Part shown: piece by piece, positions 34,699 to 43,521 of the stretch | Position numbering within the stretch: the first letter of the stretch is position 1 | Layout of the letters: each line of letters begins with the position of its first letter | Origin: Vibrio aerogenes | GTDB lineage: Bacteria; Pseudomonadota; Gammaproteobacteria; Enterobacterales; Vibrionaceae | DNA: 64,000 nucleotides | Direction of reading: 5' to 3' | Assembly: GCF_024346755.1 (NCBI RefSeq) | Contig: NZ_AP024861.1 | Span: 1,922,001 to 1,986,000, forward strand | The notes under the pieces: model-generated | Told to the model about the DNA's origin: nothing | What the model saw: only the letters and a program-made list of their open reading frames with translations | Databases searched by the model: none | Position numbers and translations under genes: made by a program

Positions 34699-35894
34699 AA
34701 TTTCAAAAACTCCGACTCGTAAAATACAACTGATGAAATCATCAGATTACCATGGGCATTTTCCCCGTCTGCAAACCGGCCCTGTTCGCCAAACGTAAAC
34801 GGACAGATAAAGGGGCGATGATTCAGTAAGCGGCATATTTTCTCCTGAACCTGATAAATATCTTCTCCGAGGCGTTCCATTGCGCCTGCACAGTAAATAG
34901 AAATACTGCCCAGCTGAGCTGCGCCGGTATAATTCTTGGAATTGGCTTCTTTCAGTACACGCACAACCCGGTTAATTAATTTCGACCTTGAGCCGGTCAT
35001 CAGTGTAATTTCTTCTCCGCTGCGCACATCTGCAAATAGTTCTAATTCGCCCTGCTCTGTGATTCGCAACGGATGAATCAGCTTATAGTAAGGTTGTCCG
35101 TCGATATCTCCGGCAAGACGACCTAAAGGAAAGCTGGTGACGTGATTGAAGAAAAATTCATCTGAGATCTGAATGGCAGAATGATCGCTAATCCAGGCTT
35201 TGTACATTTCTTTAGCCGGTAAACCATCAATTTCTTGCAGTAATCGTCCTTTTGACGCCGTAATCGTCCCGATAAACTCGGTCGGAGAATAGCCGGCACT
35301 GAAACCGGTCGCCAACGGTTTATCAGGAAAAGCCAGCTGAATCGCCATCCCCGAGCCGGAGAAGCCTTTTTCTGTCAAGACGGACCATTTACCATTGATC
35401 ATATGATCGGCGGCGCTGCCGCCAATGATCGGAATCCGGGTTGAAAAATAATGATCGATCGATTGCATGATTTCTTCTTCATGCCCGGGAGTTGCATGCA
35501 GAACAATCAGCCCCGGCACTTCACCAACACGTTGAGCGTTATGCAATGCATCTTGCAGTGATTGCTGCACTTTTTCATGAATTTTTTCATGCTCAGAAAA
35601 CTCAGTAAACCCGGTTGTAAAGACACATGATGATGAAGCTTTCACTCCCATCAACGCCAGTACCGGTCCTGCAAAATAACCACTTTCCGTCATGATGCCT
35701 TTGAATGAGGAGCATCCGACAATCGATGTCTCTGGAAATGTCTGAGTTAATTCCCGCCAAAGCGTTTCGGCTGAATACTCTTCGGTATAATAAAAATAAA
35801 TACAGGCAAGATCCTGAGACTCAAGATTAAATGCCAGTTCTTCAATCGCAGCAGCAGGCTGTATTTTTTGAGAAACCCGGGTAAAAAAATGCAT
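34695..35894 (-). CDS. FIST domain sensor protein (NosP-like)
   Basis: A 399-aa cytosolic protein with FIST_N (about 25-210; LACIYFYYTEEYSAETLWRE, then SIVGCSSFKGIMTESGYF, then GGSAADHMINGKWSVL) and FIST_C (about 220-370; RLLQEIDGLPAKEMYKAWIS, then SISIYCAGAMERLGEDIYQV and CPFTFGEQGRF). In the NosP group this domain binds haem and senses nitric oxide. It is the first gene of the pair with the hybrid kinase. No other DNA-binding or output domain. A conserved haem ligand cannot be assigned from one sequence. Confidence 0.8.
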   Translation of the reverse strand: MHFFTRVSQKIQPAAAIEELAFNLESQDLACIYFYYTEEYSAETLWRELTQTFPETSIVGCSSFKGIMTESGYFAGPVLALMGVKASSSCVFTTGFTEFSEHEKIHEKVQQSLQDALHNAQRVGEVPGLIVLHATPGHEEEIMQSIDHYFSTRIPIIGGSAADHMINGKWSVLTEKGFSGSGMAIQLAFPDKPLATGFSAGYSPTEFIGTITASKGRLLQEIDGLPAKEMYKAWISDHSAIQISDEFFFNHVTSFPLGRLAGDIDGQPYYKLIHPLRITEQGELELFADVRSGEEITLMTGSRSKLINRVVRVLKEANSKNYTGAAQLGSISIYCAGAMERLGEDIYQVQEKICRLLNHRPFICPFTFGEQGRFADGENAHGNLMISSVVFYESEFLKL

Positions 35895-36274
35895 TTCGTA
35901 TATGAATAATATTCAGAAAACTCAGTGTTAATTTTATATAGATCACAAATTTATGCACTGAATATTTGATTTAGATATGAAGAAAAACTTCTTATTTTCA
36001 GATTTTGATCACATCAATACAAAAAAACAGATGGGTTTTCTGTGTCATATTATGGCCGGTTGTTCAGCCGGGAATCAAAATATGCATCGTCCGGGGGGCG
36101 AACAGGACTGACAAAAACGGTCATTTCTGATGATTCGGGAATCATTCTGTGATACACACTTCATGTATCACAATTGATTGTTTACGATTTAACATATATG
36201 AACGAAAAATCTCTATTCTCTTGATATCTAAGATATTTTTTAACTATCCTTTAGTTTCAAGGAATGGTAAAATA
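35895..36274. other. Intergenic region between FIST and fnr genes
   Basis: An AT-rich divergent promoter region of about 380 bp with no ORF. It contains TTGAT-CAC-ATCAA (36005-36017), FNR-like but with three instead of four central bases, and TGTATCACAATTGATTG near 36163. Nothing else recognised. Confidence 0.4.
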
Positions 36275-36288
36275 TTGATATATATCAA
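36275..36288. promoter_or_regulatory. FNR box at the fnr start
   Basis: TTGAT-ATAT-ATCAA, a perfect match to the FNR consensus TTGAT-N4-ATCAA. It ends 17 bases before the fnr ATG, where it would overlap the promoter or transcription start, as expected for autorepression. Confidence 0.8.
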
Positions 36289-36305
36289 TGTAGTGAAAGG
36301 TTATT

Positions 36306-37055
36306 ATGATCTCTGATAAGCCAGGTGCCAAAAGGATTCAATCAGGGGGATGTGCGATACACTGTCAGGATTGCAGTATCAGCCAGTTATGTATCCCCTT
36401 TACTTTGAACGAGTCTGAACTTGACCAACTCGATCAAATTATTGAAAGAAAAAAGCCGATTCAAAAAGGACAAGAGCTGTTTAAAGCTGGTGATGAATTA
36501 AAATCTCTGTATGCAATTCGTTCAGGTACGATTAAGAGCTATACCATCACAGAACAAGGTGATGAGCAAATTACCGCGTTCCACCTCGCTGGTGATTTGG
36601 TCGGATTTGATGCAATAACCGAAGACTCTCACCCAAGCTTCGCTCAGGCGCTTGAAACATCGATGGTTTGTGAAATTCCTTATGAAATCCTGGATGATTT
36701 ATCAGGGAAAATGCCAAAACTTCGTCAACAAATTATGCGTTTAATGAGTAATGAGATCAAAGGCGATCAGGAAATGATTTTGTTGCTGTCCAAGAAAAAT
36801 GCAGAAGAAAGACTGGCAGCCTTTTTGTTTAATCTGTCCAGCCGTTTTGCTCAGCGCGGATTTAGTCCGAGAGAATTCCGTTTAACGATGACCCGAAGCG
36901 ATATCGGTAACTACTTAGGCCTGACGGTTGAAACCATCAGCCGGTTACTCGGCCGGTTTCAGAAGTCGGAAATTCTGAGTGTTAAAGGTAAGTACATCAC
37001 TATTTTAGATCATGATGCGCTGATGGAATTAGCCGGAGTTTCAACCGAAGGTTAA
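36306..37055 (+). CDS. fnr: Oxygen-responsive regulator FNR
   Basis: A 249-aa CRP/FNR protein. The four cluster cysteines are at C20, C23, C29 and C122, the same numbers as in E. coli FNR, so the oxygen-labile [4Fe-4S] cluster is expected. The cyclic-nucleotide-binding-like domain spans about 35-150; the HTH near 195-220 ([20 protein letters not shown]) contains the E-x-x-S-R recognition pattern (VETISR). It switches on anaerobic respiration genes. Followed by uspE, the usual neighbour. Confidence 0.95.
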   Translation: MISDKPGAKRIQSGGCAIHCQDCSISQLCIPFTLNESELDQLDQIIERKKPIQKGQELFKAGDELKSLYAIRSGTIKSYTITEQGDEQITAFHLAGDLVGFDAITEDSHPSFAQALETSMVCEIPYEILDDLSGKMPKLRQQIMRLMSNEIKGDQEMILLLSKKNAEERLAAFLFNLSSRFAQRGFSPREFRLTMTRSDIGNYLGLTVETISRLLGRFQKSEILSVKGKYITILDHDALMELAGVSTEG

Positions 37056-37061
37056 TCAATT

Positions 37062-37092
37062 TTGATATAGCTTGCTTGATGAGCTGTATCAA
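37062..37092 (+). terminator. Hairpin after fnr
   Basis: Arms TTGATATAGCT (37062-37072) and AGCTGTATCAA (37082-37092) with one G-U pair, followed by T-rich sequence. It could end fnr transcription before uspE. Confidence 0.55.
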
Positions 37093-37173
37093 AATTCTTC
37101 ATTTTCCCCCTCTTTTTTTCCTTAAATTACGCTAAAGTAGTATTAGGATCTCTGCAAAAAGAGGGAGCATAAA

Positions 37174-38118
37174 ATGAGTATTTACAATAATATACTGGTT
37201 GTTGCTAACATCAATAGCGATGAACAGACTGCACTTGCCCGGGCTATGCAACTGGCGAACAAGAGTGTCAGTAAAAGTCGCGTGACTTTGTTCCTTTCTA
37301 TTTACGATTTTTCCTACGAAATGACCTCGATGCTCTCTTCCGATGAACGGGAAGCGATGCGCAGAGGTGTGGTCCATCAGCGAAAACTCTGGTTAGAAAA
37401 TATCGCTGCGCCTTATATTAATGATGATATTAACTTTGAAGTAAAGGTAGTCTGGTATCACCGACCCTATGAAGCCATTATTGAAGAAGTATTTTCAGGT
37501 AACTATGACATCTTAATCAAATCGACCCACAAACATGACTTTCTTGAGTCGGTTATTTTTACCCCCACGGACTGGCATCTGATTCGTAAATGTCCCTGCC
37601 CGGTTTTACTCGTCAAGAATGCTGAATGGCGTGAGCATTCAAATATCATGGCTTCGGTCAATATTGGTTCAGAAAGTGAAACGCATCAGCAACTGAACGT
37701 CAAAATGACAGAGCAATTATTAAATATTGCAGAACGGTTTAACGCCAAGCCATTTTTAGTCAGTGCTTATCCAACAACGCCCTCTAATGTTGCCATTGAA
37801 CTGCCGGAATTTGATGCGATTGCATACAACGATGCGCTTCGGGCGCATTATCTGACTGCGATGAAAGCATTGCGACAGGAATTTTATATTCATGATGAAC
37901 ATACCATTGTTGAAGAAGGACTGCCTGAAGAAGTGATCCCTAAACTGGCAAAACAACTTGATGCATCAATGGTTATTTTAGGAACGACCGGCAGAACCGG
38001 TTTGTCTTCCGTATTTATCGGCAACACAGCCGAGCATGTCATCGATAAAATTGATTGTGATGTACTGGCTTTAAAACCGGAAGGATATGTCAGCCCGTTA
38101 GATCCTGAAAATCGTTAA
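37174..38118 (+). CDS. uspE: Universal stress protein E (tandem Usp domains)
   Basis: A 314-aa protein of two Usp domains (about 1-150 and 155-305). The second holds the better ATP-type motif GTTGRTGLSSVFIGNTAEHV (G-x-x-G-x9-G(S/T/N)); the first has degenerate equivalents ending KCPCPVLLVK. UspE proteins act in stress survival, motility and aggregation. Ribosome site AGAGGGAGC before the ATG. Next to fnr as in E. coli. Confidence 0.9.
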   Translation: MSIYNNILVVANINSDEQTALARAMQLANKSVSKSRVTLFLSIYDFSYEMTSMLSSDEREAMRRGVVHQRKLWLENIAAPYINDDINFEVKVVWYHRPYEAIIEEVFSGNYDILIKSTHKHDFLESVIFTPTDWHLIRKCPCPVLLVKNAEWREHSNIMASVNIGSESETHQQLNVKMTEQLLNIAERFNAKPFLVSAYPTTPSNVAIELPEFDAIAYNDALRAHYLTAMKALRQEFYIHDEHTIVEEGLPEEVIPKLAKQLDASMVILGTTGRTGLSSVFIGNTAEHVIDKIDCDVLALKPEGYVSPLDPENR

Positions 38119-38170
38119 TTAGTGACACTCACAACATGTCTGGATCAGAATAATTTATTTGAAATCAATC

Positions 38171-38200
38171 AGGGCCGGAACGGAACCGGCCCTTTCTGTT
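38171..38200 (+). terminator. Terminator of uspE
   Basis: GC-rich arms AGGGCCGG (38171-38178) and CCGGCCCT (38186-38193) followed by TTCTGTTCTT. Confidence 0.85.
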
Positions 38201-38322
38201 CTTCTGAAATACGTCATTTCTGAAAAATCAGTCTCATACCAATCTGGAAAATAAACAGATATATTTTGATCACAAACTTATCCAGAATGGTATAAAACAG
38301 CTCGCTCTGCGCTTAACAGCAA

Positions 38323-39216
38323 TTATAAATTCGTCACATCGATAAACATCGAGTCGTCGATATTTGTCGACGATACCACGGCTTCATTAAACGCGTAGCC
38401 TTCTCTTTCGCCTTCCCGCTCCAGCGGAAGATTGACAAAATCGAATAAGGTCCGGTCCGCCAGCTGACTTGGGCTGACACTCTGAAGAGATTTGAAAATA
38501 CTCTCGACTCTGCCCGGTGTTTTCTTATCCCAATCGATCAGCATAGCTTTGATATTCTGCCGTTGAAGATTTTCCTGTGAGCCACACAAGTTACACGGAA
38601 TGATCGGGAACTGTTTGGCATTGGCATAACGAATCAAATCCTTTTCCCGGCAATAACTCAAAGGCCGGATAACAATATTACGTTGATCATCAGAACGCAG
38701 TTTCGGTGGCATCGCTTTCATCCGGGAGCCATGAAACATATTGAGAAACAGCGTTTCGACAATATCATCCATGTGATGGCCCAACGCAATTTTTGTTGCT
38801 TTAATCTTCTCGGCAAATGAGTAAAGAGTGCCACGACGCAGGCGGGAACAAAGCCCGCATGTCGTTTTGCCTTCCGAAATTTTTTCTTTAACGACCGAGT
38901 AAGTATCCTTGTCGATAATATAATAAGGAATACCCAGCTGACGGAAATACTCAGGTAAAATGTGTTCCGGAAAGCCCGGCTGCTTCTGGTCAAGATTGAC
39001 TGCAACAACTTCAAAATTTACCGGGGCAGCCTTTTGCAGATTCAACAAAATATCAAGCATTGCAAATGAATCTTTACCACCACTGATACAAGCCATCACC
39101 ACATCACCCTCTTCGATCATGTTATAGTCAATGATGGCATTGCCTACATTTCTTCTCAGACGTTTCTGCAGTTTGTTCAATTCGAGTGTTTCTTTTCTGG
39201 TATCTTTCTGATTCAT
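38323..39216 (-). CDS. ttcA: tRNA 2-thiocytidine synthetase TtcA
   Basis: A 297-aa PP-loop ATPase that thiolates C32 of several tRNAs. The PP-loop is SGGKDSF; the Fe-S and sulfur-transfer cysteines are in [10 protein letters not shown] and [26 protein letters not shown] is the family block. Length matches the family. Located near fnr-uspE, as in other gammaproteobacteria; transcribed convergently to uspE. Confidence 0.95.
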   Translation of the reverse strand: MNQKDTRKETLELNKLQKRLRRNVGNAIIDYNMIEEGDVVMACISGGKDSFAMLDILLNLQKAAPVNFEVVAVNLDQKQPGFPEHILPEYFRQLGIPYYIIDKDTYSVVKEKISEGKTTCGLCSRLRRGTLYSFAEKIKATKIALGHHMDDIVETLFLNMFHGSRMKAMPPKLRSDDQRNIVIRPLSYCREKDLIRYANAKQFPIIPCNLCGSQENLQRQNIKAMLIDWDKKTPGRVESIFKSLQSVSPSQLADRTLFDFVNLPLEREGEREGYAFNEAVVSSTNIDDSMFIDVTNL

Positions 39217-39321
39217 TACTACTTCTCAATACTCTGTCCGGGCAGTCCGGCGCTATTTCCGGACTGATAATCAGGGCGTGGATTATACGGATTTTTGATC
39301 TTAGTTGGAATACAGAACCGT

Positions 39322-40155
39322 TTATCCCGGCTCATTATCCGGCAATATTTTCTGATTATGGCGAATCATTGTTTTCAGGCTGTCAACATACTCAGCGCCC
39401 CGTTCCGAGTACTTTAATAATCCATTGGTCAACTCTGCCGCACTTTGGGAGGTCCTGATATTGACCCCCTGTTGTCGCAGATTAAACCGGATTTCACGTA
39501 AGGCTGTGTATGCTTTGTTGCGGTTAACATTCATAAAATAACGGTGAATTGACTCTTGTACAGAGCCAAACTTCGCGACTTCATGAGTTGCACCTTCTGT
39601 TCGCGCCAGAGGGACTAAACCACACCCCCGGCGATAGCACCATTGTCCAAAATAGTTATTTCCCTGACGGGCAAACCGCGATGTTCCCCATGCCGATTCG
39701 TTGGCCGCCTGGATAAAAACTAATGCTTCAGGCAATATATCAACCCGGTGAAACGCTTTTTGAAACCATCCCTCATCGGGCCCGGTTTCCGGCAGGGGCA
39801 GCTTATATTCGCGTGATATCACAGACAACCGCTTCATCTCAGACTGGCTCAGGGATTGTTGATGTGTCACTGACTGCTCAACCGACTGAAGAAAATACCG
39901 TTCTTCAGAAATCCGCTGGTTTTCATAATCAATCCCCGGACGAAGATAGTTCAAAAAAGCCAGCTTTCTCTCCCTGATATTATGAATGGCCAAAAAATCG
40001 GGGGGCGTCTGAGTTGTATAAATCTCAGGCTTTTCCACCGGTTTGACCTTCACATTCTGATCATCAGTCATCTGCTGATGTTGATAATAATAACTACAAC
40101 TACCTATACCCAGCACAACAAAAATAAAAAATAATAAACAGACAAACTTATGCAT
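39322..40155 (-). CDS. Bax-like glucosaminidase-domain protein
   Basis: A 277-aa protein starting at ATG 40155 (MHKFVCLLFFIFVVLGIGSC, a hydrophobic secretion or lipoprotein-type N-terminus with a Cys at 20, AAGGT before the start). Residues 110-270 form the N-acetylglucosaminidase (LYZ2/Bax) domain: ILPEALVFIQAANESAWGTS with the catalytic-type Glu, NNYFGQWCYRRGCGLVPLAR, KFGSVQESIHRYFMNVNRNK. It should act on peptidoglycan in the periplasm. The start overlaps the stop of the upstream membrane-protein gene by 8 bp, so the two are coupled. Confidence 0.85.
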   Translation of the reverse strand: MHKFVCLLFFIFVVLGIGSCSYYYQHQQMTDDQNVKVKPVEKPEIYTTQTPPDFLAIHNIRERKLAFLNYLRPGIDYENQRISEERYFLQSVEQSVTHQQSLSQSEMKRLSVISREYKLPLPETGPDEGWFQKAFHRVDILPEALVFIQAANESAWGTSRFARQGNNYFGQWCYRRGCGLVPLARTEGATHEVAKFGSVQESIHRYFMNVNRNKAYTALREIRFNLRQQGVNIRTSQSAAELTNGLLKYSERGAEYVDSLKTMIRHNQKILPDNEPG

Positions 40156-40948
40156 TAAATACCTTATGATTGTTATCGTTGTTATCGTTGTTATTTTGTG
40201 AATTAGAAACAATAGTCAGCCTGATACCAAACATATTGCGGTACAAAATTCCTTTCACGTGTAAAAAGAATGGCATGACAAAAATCAGGCTGATTCCGTA
40301 AAAGAAGAATGAAGCCGTCATAAAAAGGGTCAATACAAAATAAATGGCGCAAAGCGGCAGGATCTTTTTATTTGTCGCTCTGACCGAAACACTGAGAGCC
40401 TGAAAGATACTCAGCCTTTTTTCACAAATAAGCAAAATGGCATGGCTGAATGCCACTGACAGGTAAGCTGACAAAATCCAGAACAGACTTCCGGCAACGC
40501 CCTGAAGCATTAAACTGATTAAAGTGGTAAGAATTACTGAAACCGTAAATTGCAATCCTTTCGCAATATGCCCGGTGCGCGTTCTTAGTCCGGCCGCATG
40601 ACTCATTGCCATTAAACAGGTTCCGGCATAAATTGGCGCACTGACAACTTCAAAAGTAAACGTCGCAATAAAAATAGCCTGAAACAGGCGGGGATCGAGC
40701 TGCTCAGGTGTTTCCACCCCACTGATAATCGCTGATAAATCGGGAATCTGTAATTTTAAAACGATGTAAAAAACGATCAACTGAACTGCCAGCAGAATAA
40801 AGATTGAAGGAGTAAAAGACCAAAAATGTTTGACCGTACAAGTCAGCGCTTCCCGGAAAATTTCACCTATTTTCAGTGAATAATCCCCTTTCAGTGCCCG
40901 CTCAACATTGCCACCCAGGTTAAATTCTTTTTCAAATTTCTGACTCAT
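40148..40948 (-). CDS. Unknown multi-pass membrane protein
   Basis: A 266-aa protein with about five or six membrane helices (SFTPSIFILLAVQLIVFYIV, then SVILTTLISLMLQGVAGSLF, then ILPLCAIYFVLTLFMTASFF). I do not recognise the family; it is of a type often labelled DUF or YciC-like. The cytoplasmic N-terminus has LGGNVERALKGDYSLKIGEI. The C-terminal tail is Asn/Asp-rich (NNNDNNDNN), from a short GTTGTTATC-type repeat. Operon with the Bax-like gene suggests an envelope role. Confidence 0.6.
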   Translation of the reverse strand: MSQKFEKEFNLGGNVERALKGDYSLKIGEIFREALTCTVKHFWSFTPSIFILLAVQLIVFYIVLKLQIPDLSAIISGVETPEQLDPRLFQAIFIATFTFEVVSAPIYAGTCLMAMSHAAGLRTRTGHIAKGLQFTVSVILTTLISLMLQGVAGSLFWILSAYLSVAFSHAILLICEKRLSIFQALSVSVRATNKKILPLCAIYFVLTLFMTASFFFYGISLIFVMPFFLHVKGILYRNMFGIRLTIVSNSQNNNDNNDNNHKVFNA

Positions 40949-41171
40949 ACTTCCTCTTGACGGTTTATCATCGGGTCACCGCTATTACAACCAAAACAGT
41001 CATTATACTGGAATTCATCTCAAGTAAAAATTGTCAGGCACTTTTACAAAAAACATTTTCTCTGCGGAGTGACACCTTTCAGTCCGGAAGCTAGTTTCAA
41101 TGGATGACCTGAAGGCACTCAATCATATAGATGAAACTCCGGACTGCGGTTCCTCATAAGATTATGGTCTG

Positions 41172-41894
41172 TTATTGGGCGGGTTGCCGAAGAATTTCTT
41201 CAACTAACCGGGGAACTTCAACACTGGCCTTCCCGTAACGTTTTTCCGCAAACTCACTTTCTACCGCACTGGGTTCAAGGTTTATTTCAATCGTGTGTGC
41301 CCCACTTAATCTGGCATCATGAACAAAGCCAGCCGCCGGGTAAACAACGCCGGATGTTCCAACAGAAACAAACAGATCGGCTTTTTCTATTGCCGTATAT
41401 ATTTCTCCCATGCGAAGCGGCATTTCTCCGAACCAGACTATATGTGGCCTCATCTGTGATGGGATCTGACAACAATGGCACATGTCGCCGACTTTCAAAT
41501 CGGTCAGCTGTTCAACCACTTGCTCAGAAGAACAGCAACGGGCTTTTAATAATTCTCCATGCATATGGATAATATTCTTGCTTCCTCCCTGTTCATGCAG
41601 ATTATCAATATTCTGGGTTACAATCGTGACATTGCCGCCCAGTTCTGCTTCCAGCTTGCCCAGTGCAATATGTGCAGCATTTGGCTGAACCAAATCAGAA
41701 AGTAATGATTGCCGGCGTTGGTTGTAAAAGTTCTGCACCAGTTCAGGATCCCGGAGATATCCTTCAGGCGTCGCGACATCTTCTATCCGGTGTTCTTCCC
41801 AGAGACCATCTTCAGAGCGAAATGTTTTGATTCCGGATTCAGCTGAAATGCCAGCGCCCGTCAATACAACAATATTTCGATATGGATAAAGCAT
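41172..41894 (-). CDS. cobB: NAD-dependent protein deacylase (sirtuin) CobB
   Basis: A 240-aa class III sirtuin. [14 protein letters not shown] (13-26) and [12 protein letters not shown] bind NAD; H112 in HMHGEL is the catalytic base; the YNQR motif (Y57, R60) is the acyl-lysine specificity pair of SIRT5-like enzymes, so desuccinylase as well as deacetylase activity is expected. Cysteines at 120-121 and 139-142 can bind zinc. Stand-alone gene. Confidence 0.95.
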   Translation of the reverse strand: MLYPYRNIVVLTGAGISAESGIKTFRSEDGLWEEHRIEDVATPEGYLRDPELVQNFYNQRRQSLLSDLVQPNAAHIALGKLEAELGGNVTIVTQNIDNLHEQGGSKNIIHMHGELLKARCCSSEQVVEQLTDLKVGDMCHCCQIPSQMRPHIVWFGEMPLRMGEIYTAIEKADLFVSVGTSGVVYPAAGFVHDARLSGAHTIEINLEPSAVESEFAEKRYGKASVEVPRLVEEILRQPAQ

Positions 41895-41975
41895 GACATA
41901 TCCTCATAGTTTCATTTCACCGTATCTTAACACTATTCTGATTTAATCCGGAATATGGCAAAGCCGGAAAGTAAC

Positions 41976-42002
41976 AAGCACTGCCCCTTCAGGACAGTGC
42001 TT
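41976..42002 (-). terminator. Terminator after amt
   Basis: Arms AAGCACTG (41976-41983) and CAGTGCTT (41995-42002) just downstream of the amt stop on the minus strand, followed by GTTACTTTCC. Confidence 0.65.
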
Positions 42003-42015
42003 TGAGAGGAGATGA

Positions 42016-43236
42016 TTATTCTTCGTTTGTTGAAGAGATTTTATGAATGGCTAAATCCGCACCATTGAATTCGTCTTCCTGTGAAAGACGTAAGCCCGTG
42101 ATTTGATTGAGCAGACCATAAACAATAAAGGCGCCGGCCAGGGCGATAAGAATACCCAAACAGGTTCCCAGTATCTGAGTCATCAGACTGATGCCCCCCA
42201 GACCGCCAAGACTCTGTTGACCGAAGATCCCTGCAGCAACACCACCCCATGCACCGCATAAACCATGCAAAGGCCAGACACCGAGCACATCATCAATCCG
42301 GGTTTTGTTTTGCAAAAAGGTAAATGCCCGGACAAACAGAACACCGGCCAGAACACCGGTTACTAATGCACCCAGCGGGTGCATGAGGTCAGAACCGGCA
42401 CATACCGCGACCAGACCAGCTAAAGGGCCATTATGAATGAATCCCGGATCGTTCTTTCCGGCAATTAAGGCAGCAAGGATCCCCCCAACCATGGCCATCA
42501 ATGAGTTCATTGCGACCAGTCCGCTGATACCATTGATTGATTGTGCAGACATGACGTTAAATCCGAACCAGCCTACACTGAGAATCCATGCGCCCAAAGC
42601 AAGAAACGGAATATTAGACGGCGCAAAGTTAGTATGCTTCCCTGCCCTGACCCGTCCGTGGCGCATGCCCAGAAAGATAACAGCAACCAGAGCGATCCAC
42701 CCACCTACACCGTGAACAACAACAGAGCCGGCAAAGTCATGAAAAGGATGTCCCAGATGTTGTTCAAACCATTGCTGAACATGAAAATTACCGTTCCAGA
42801 TAATGCCTTCGAACAAAGGATATATCAGGCCCACGATAAAAAATGTTGCAATCAGGACAGGATAAAAGCGTGCTCTTTCTGCAATCCCTCCCGAAACAAT
42901 CGCCGGGATAGCAGCAGCAAAAGTGAGCAAAAAGAAGAACTTCACCAACTCATAGCCATTTCCGGCAGATAGTGTTTCTGCATCCGCAAAAAACGTCGAA
43001 CCGTAGGCCAGCCAGTAACCTATAAAAAAGTACGCAATTGTTGATACACCAAAATCTACCAGTATTTTCACTAATGCGTTGACCTGATTTTTTTTCCGGA
43101 CGGTTCCAACCTCTAAAAATGCGAAACCTGCGTGCATCAAAAAAACCATGATTGCACCTAATAACAGAAACAAAGTATCTGAACTCTGAGTTAAGGCTTG
43201 TACGACGCCTTGTACCTGAGTCAAATTATCACTCAT
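42016..43236 (-). CDS. amt: Ammonium transporter Amt
   Basis: A 406-aa Amt channel with eleven predicted membrane helices and no signal peptide. Marks: FLMHAGFAFLEVGTVRKKN (35-53), FAGSVVVHGVGGWIALVAV with a channel His, and DDVLGVWPLHGLCGAWGG with the twin-histidine partner. It conducts NH4+/NH3 across the inner membrane. No glnK gene is adjacent, unlike the glnK-amtB operon of enterics. A sigma-54 promoter lies about 90 bp upstream. Confidence 0.95.
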   Translation of the reverse strand: MSDNLTQVQGVVQALTQSSDTLFLLLGAIMVFLMHAGFAFLEVGTVRKKNQVNALVKILVDFGVSTIAYFFIGYWLAYGSTFFADAETLSAGNGYELVKFFFLLTFAAAIPAIVSGGIAERARFYPVLIATFFIVGLIYPLFEGIIWNGNFHVQQWFEQHLGHPFHDFAGSVVVHGVGGWIALVAVIFLGMRHGRVRAGKHTNFAPSNIPFLALGAWILSVGWFGFNVMSAQSINGISGLVAMNSLMAMVGGILAALIAGKNDPGFIHNGPLAGLVAVCAGSDLMHPLGALVTGVLAGVLFVRAFTFLQNKTRIDDVLGVWPLHGLCGAWGGVAAGIFGQQSLGGLGGISLMTQILGTCLGILIALAGAFIVYGLLNQITGLRLSQEDEFNGADLAIHKISSTNEE

Positions 43237-43326
43237 TCTCGTTCTCTCCCTGATGTGCGCACTAATTATGTGCTCAATGAATTAAAATTCCCCAAAATGG
43301 GGATTTGTTTTTATGGGTGCAAGACA

Positions 43327-43343
43327 GGCATCTGGCATGCCAA
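43327..43343 (-). promoter_or_regulatory. Sigma-54 promoter of amt
   Basis: On the minus strand TTGGCATGCCAGATGCC: GG and GC separated by ten bases, close to the consensus TTGGCACG-N4-TTGC. It faces amt and lies 91 bases from its ATG. Confidence 0.65.
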
Positions 43344-43459
43344 TTTATTGATAGTTGAGAAGAAAAGAGAATATTTTTTTAAATTATTGAAAATAAAGTA
43401 TATTTATTTTTAAATCTAATGAGATTGCCATGACAGCTTAAGGATGCTTATAAGATTTA

Positions 43460-43493
43460 TGCACCATAATGATCGTTATGCATTATAATGATG
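43460..43493. promoter_or_regulatory. Possible NtrC sites upstream of amt
   Basis: TGCACCA (43460-43466) equals an NtrC half-site, and the block GCACCATAATGAT is repeated as GCATTATAATGAT at 43480-43492. It is about 120 bp upstream of the sigma-54 promoter, the usual enhancer distance. The second half-site is poor. Confidence 0.35.
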
Positions 43494-43521
43494 CGCTCAT
43501 ATAGCTCACCAAATTGGTACA

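Noticed and set aside
36005..36017. TTGAT-CAC-ATCAA as a second FNR box in the FIST-fnr region.
   Set aside because: The spacer is three instead of four bases, which shifts the half-sites; kept only as a note.
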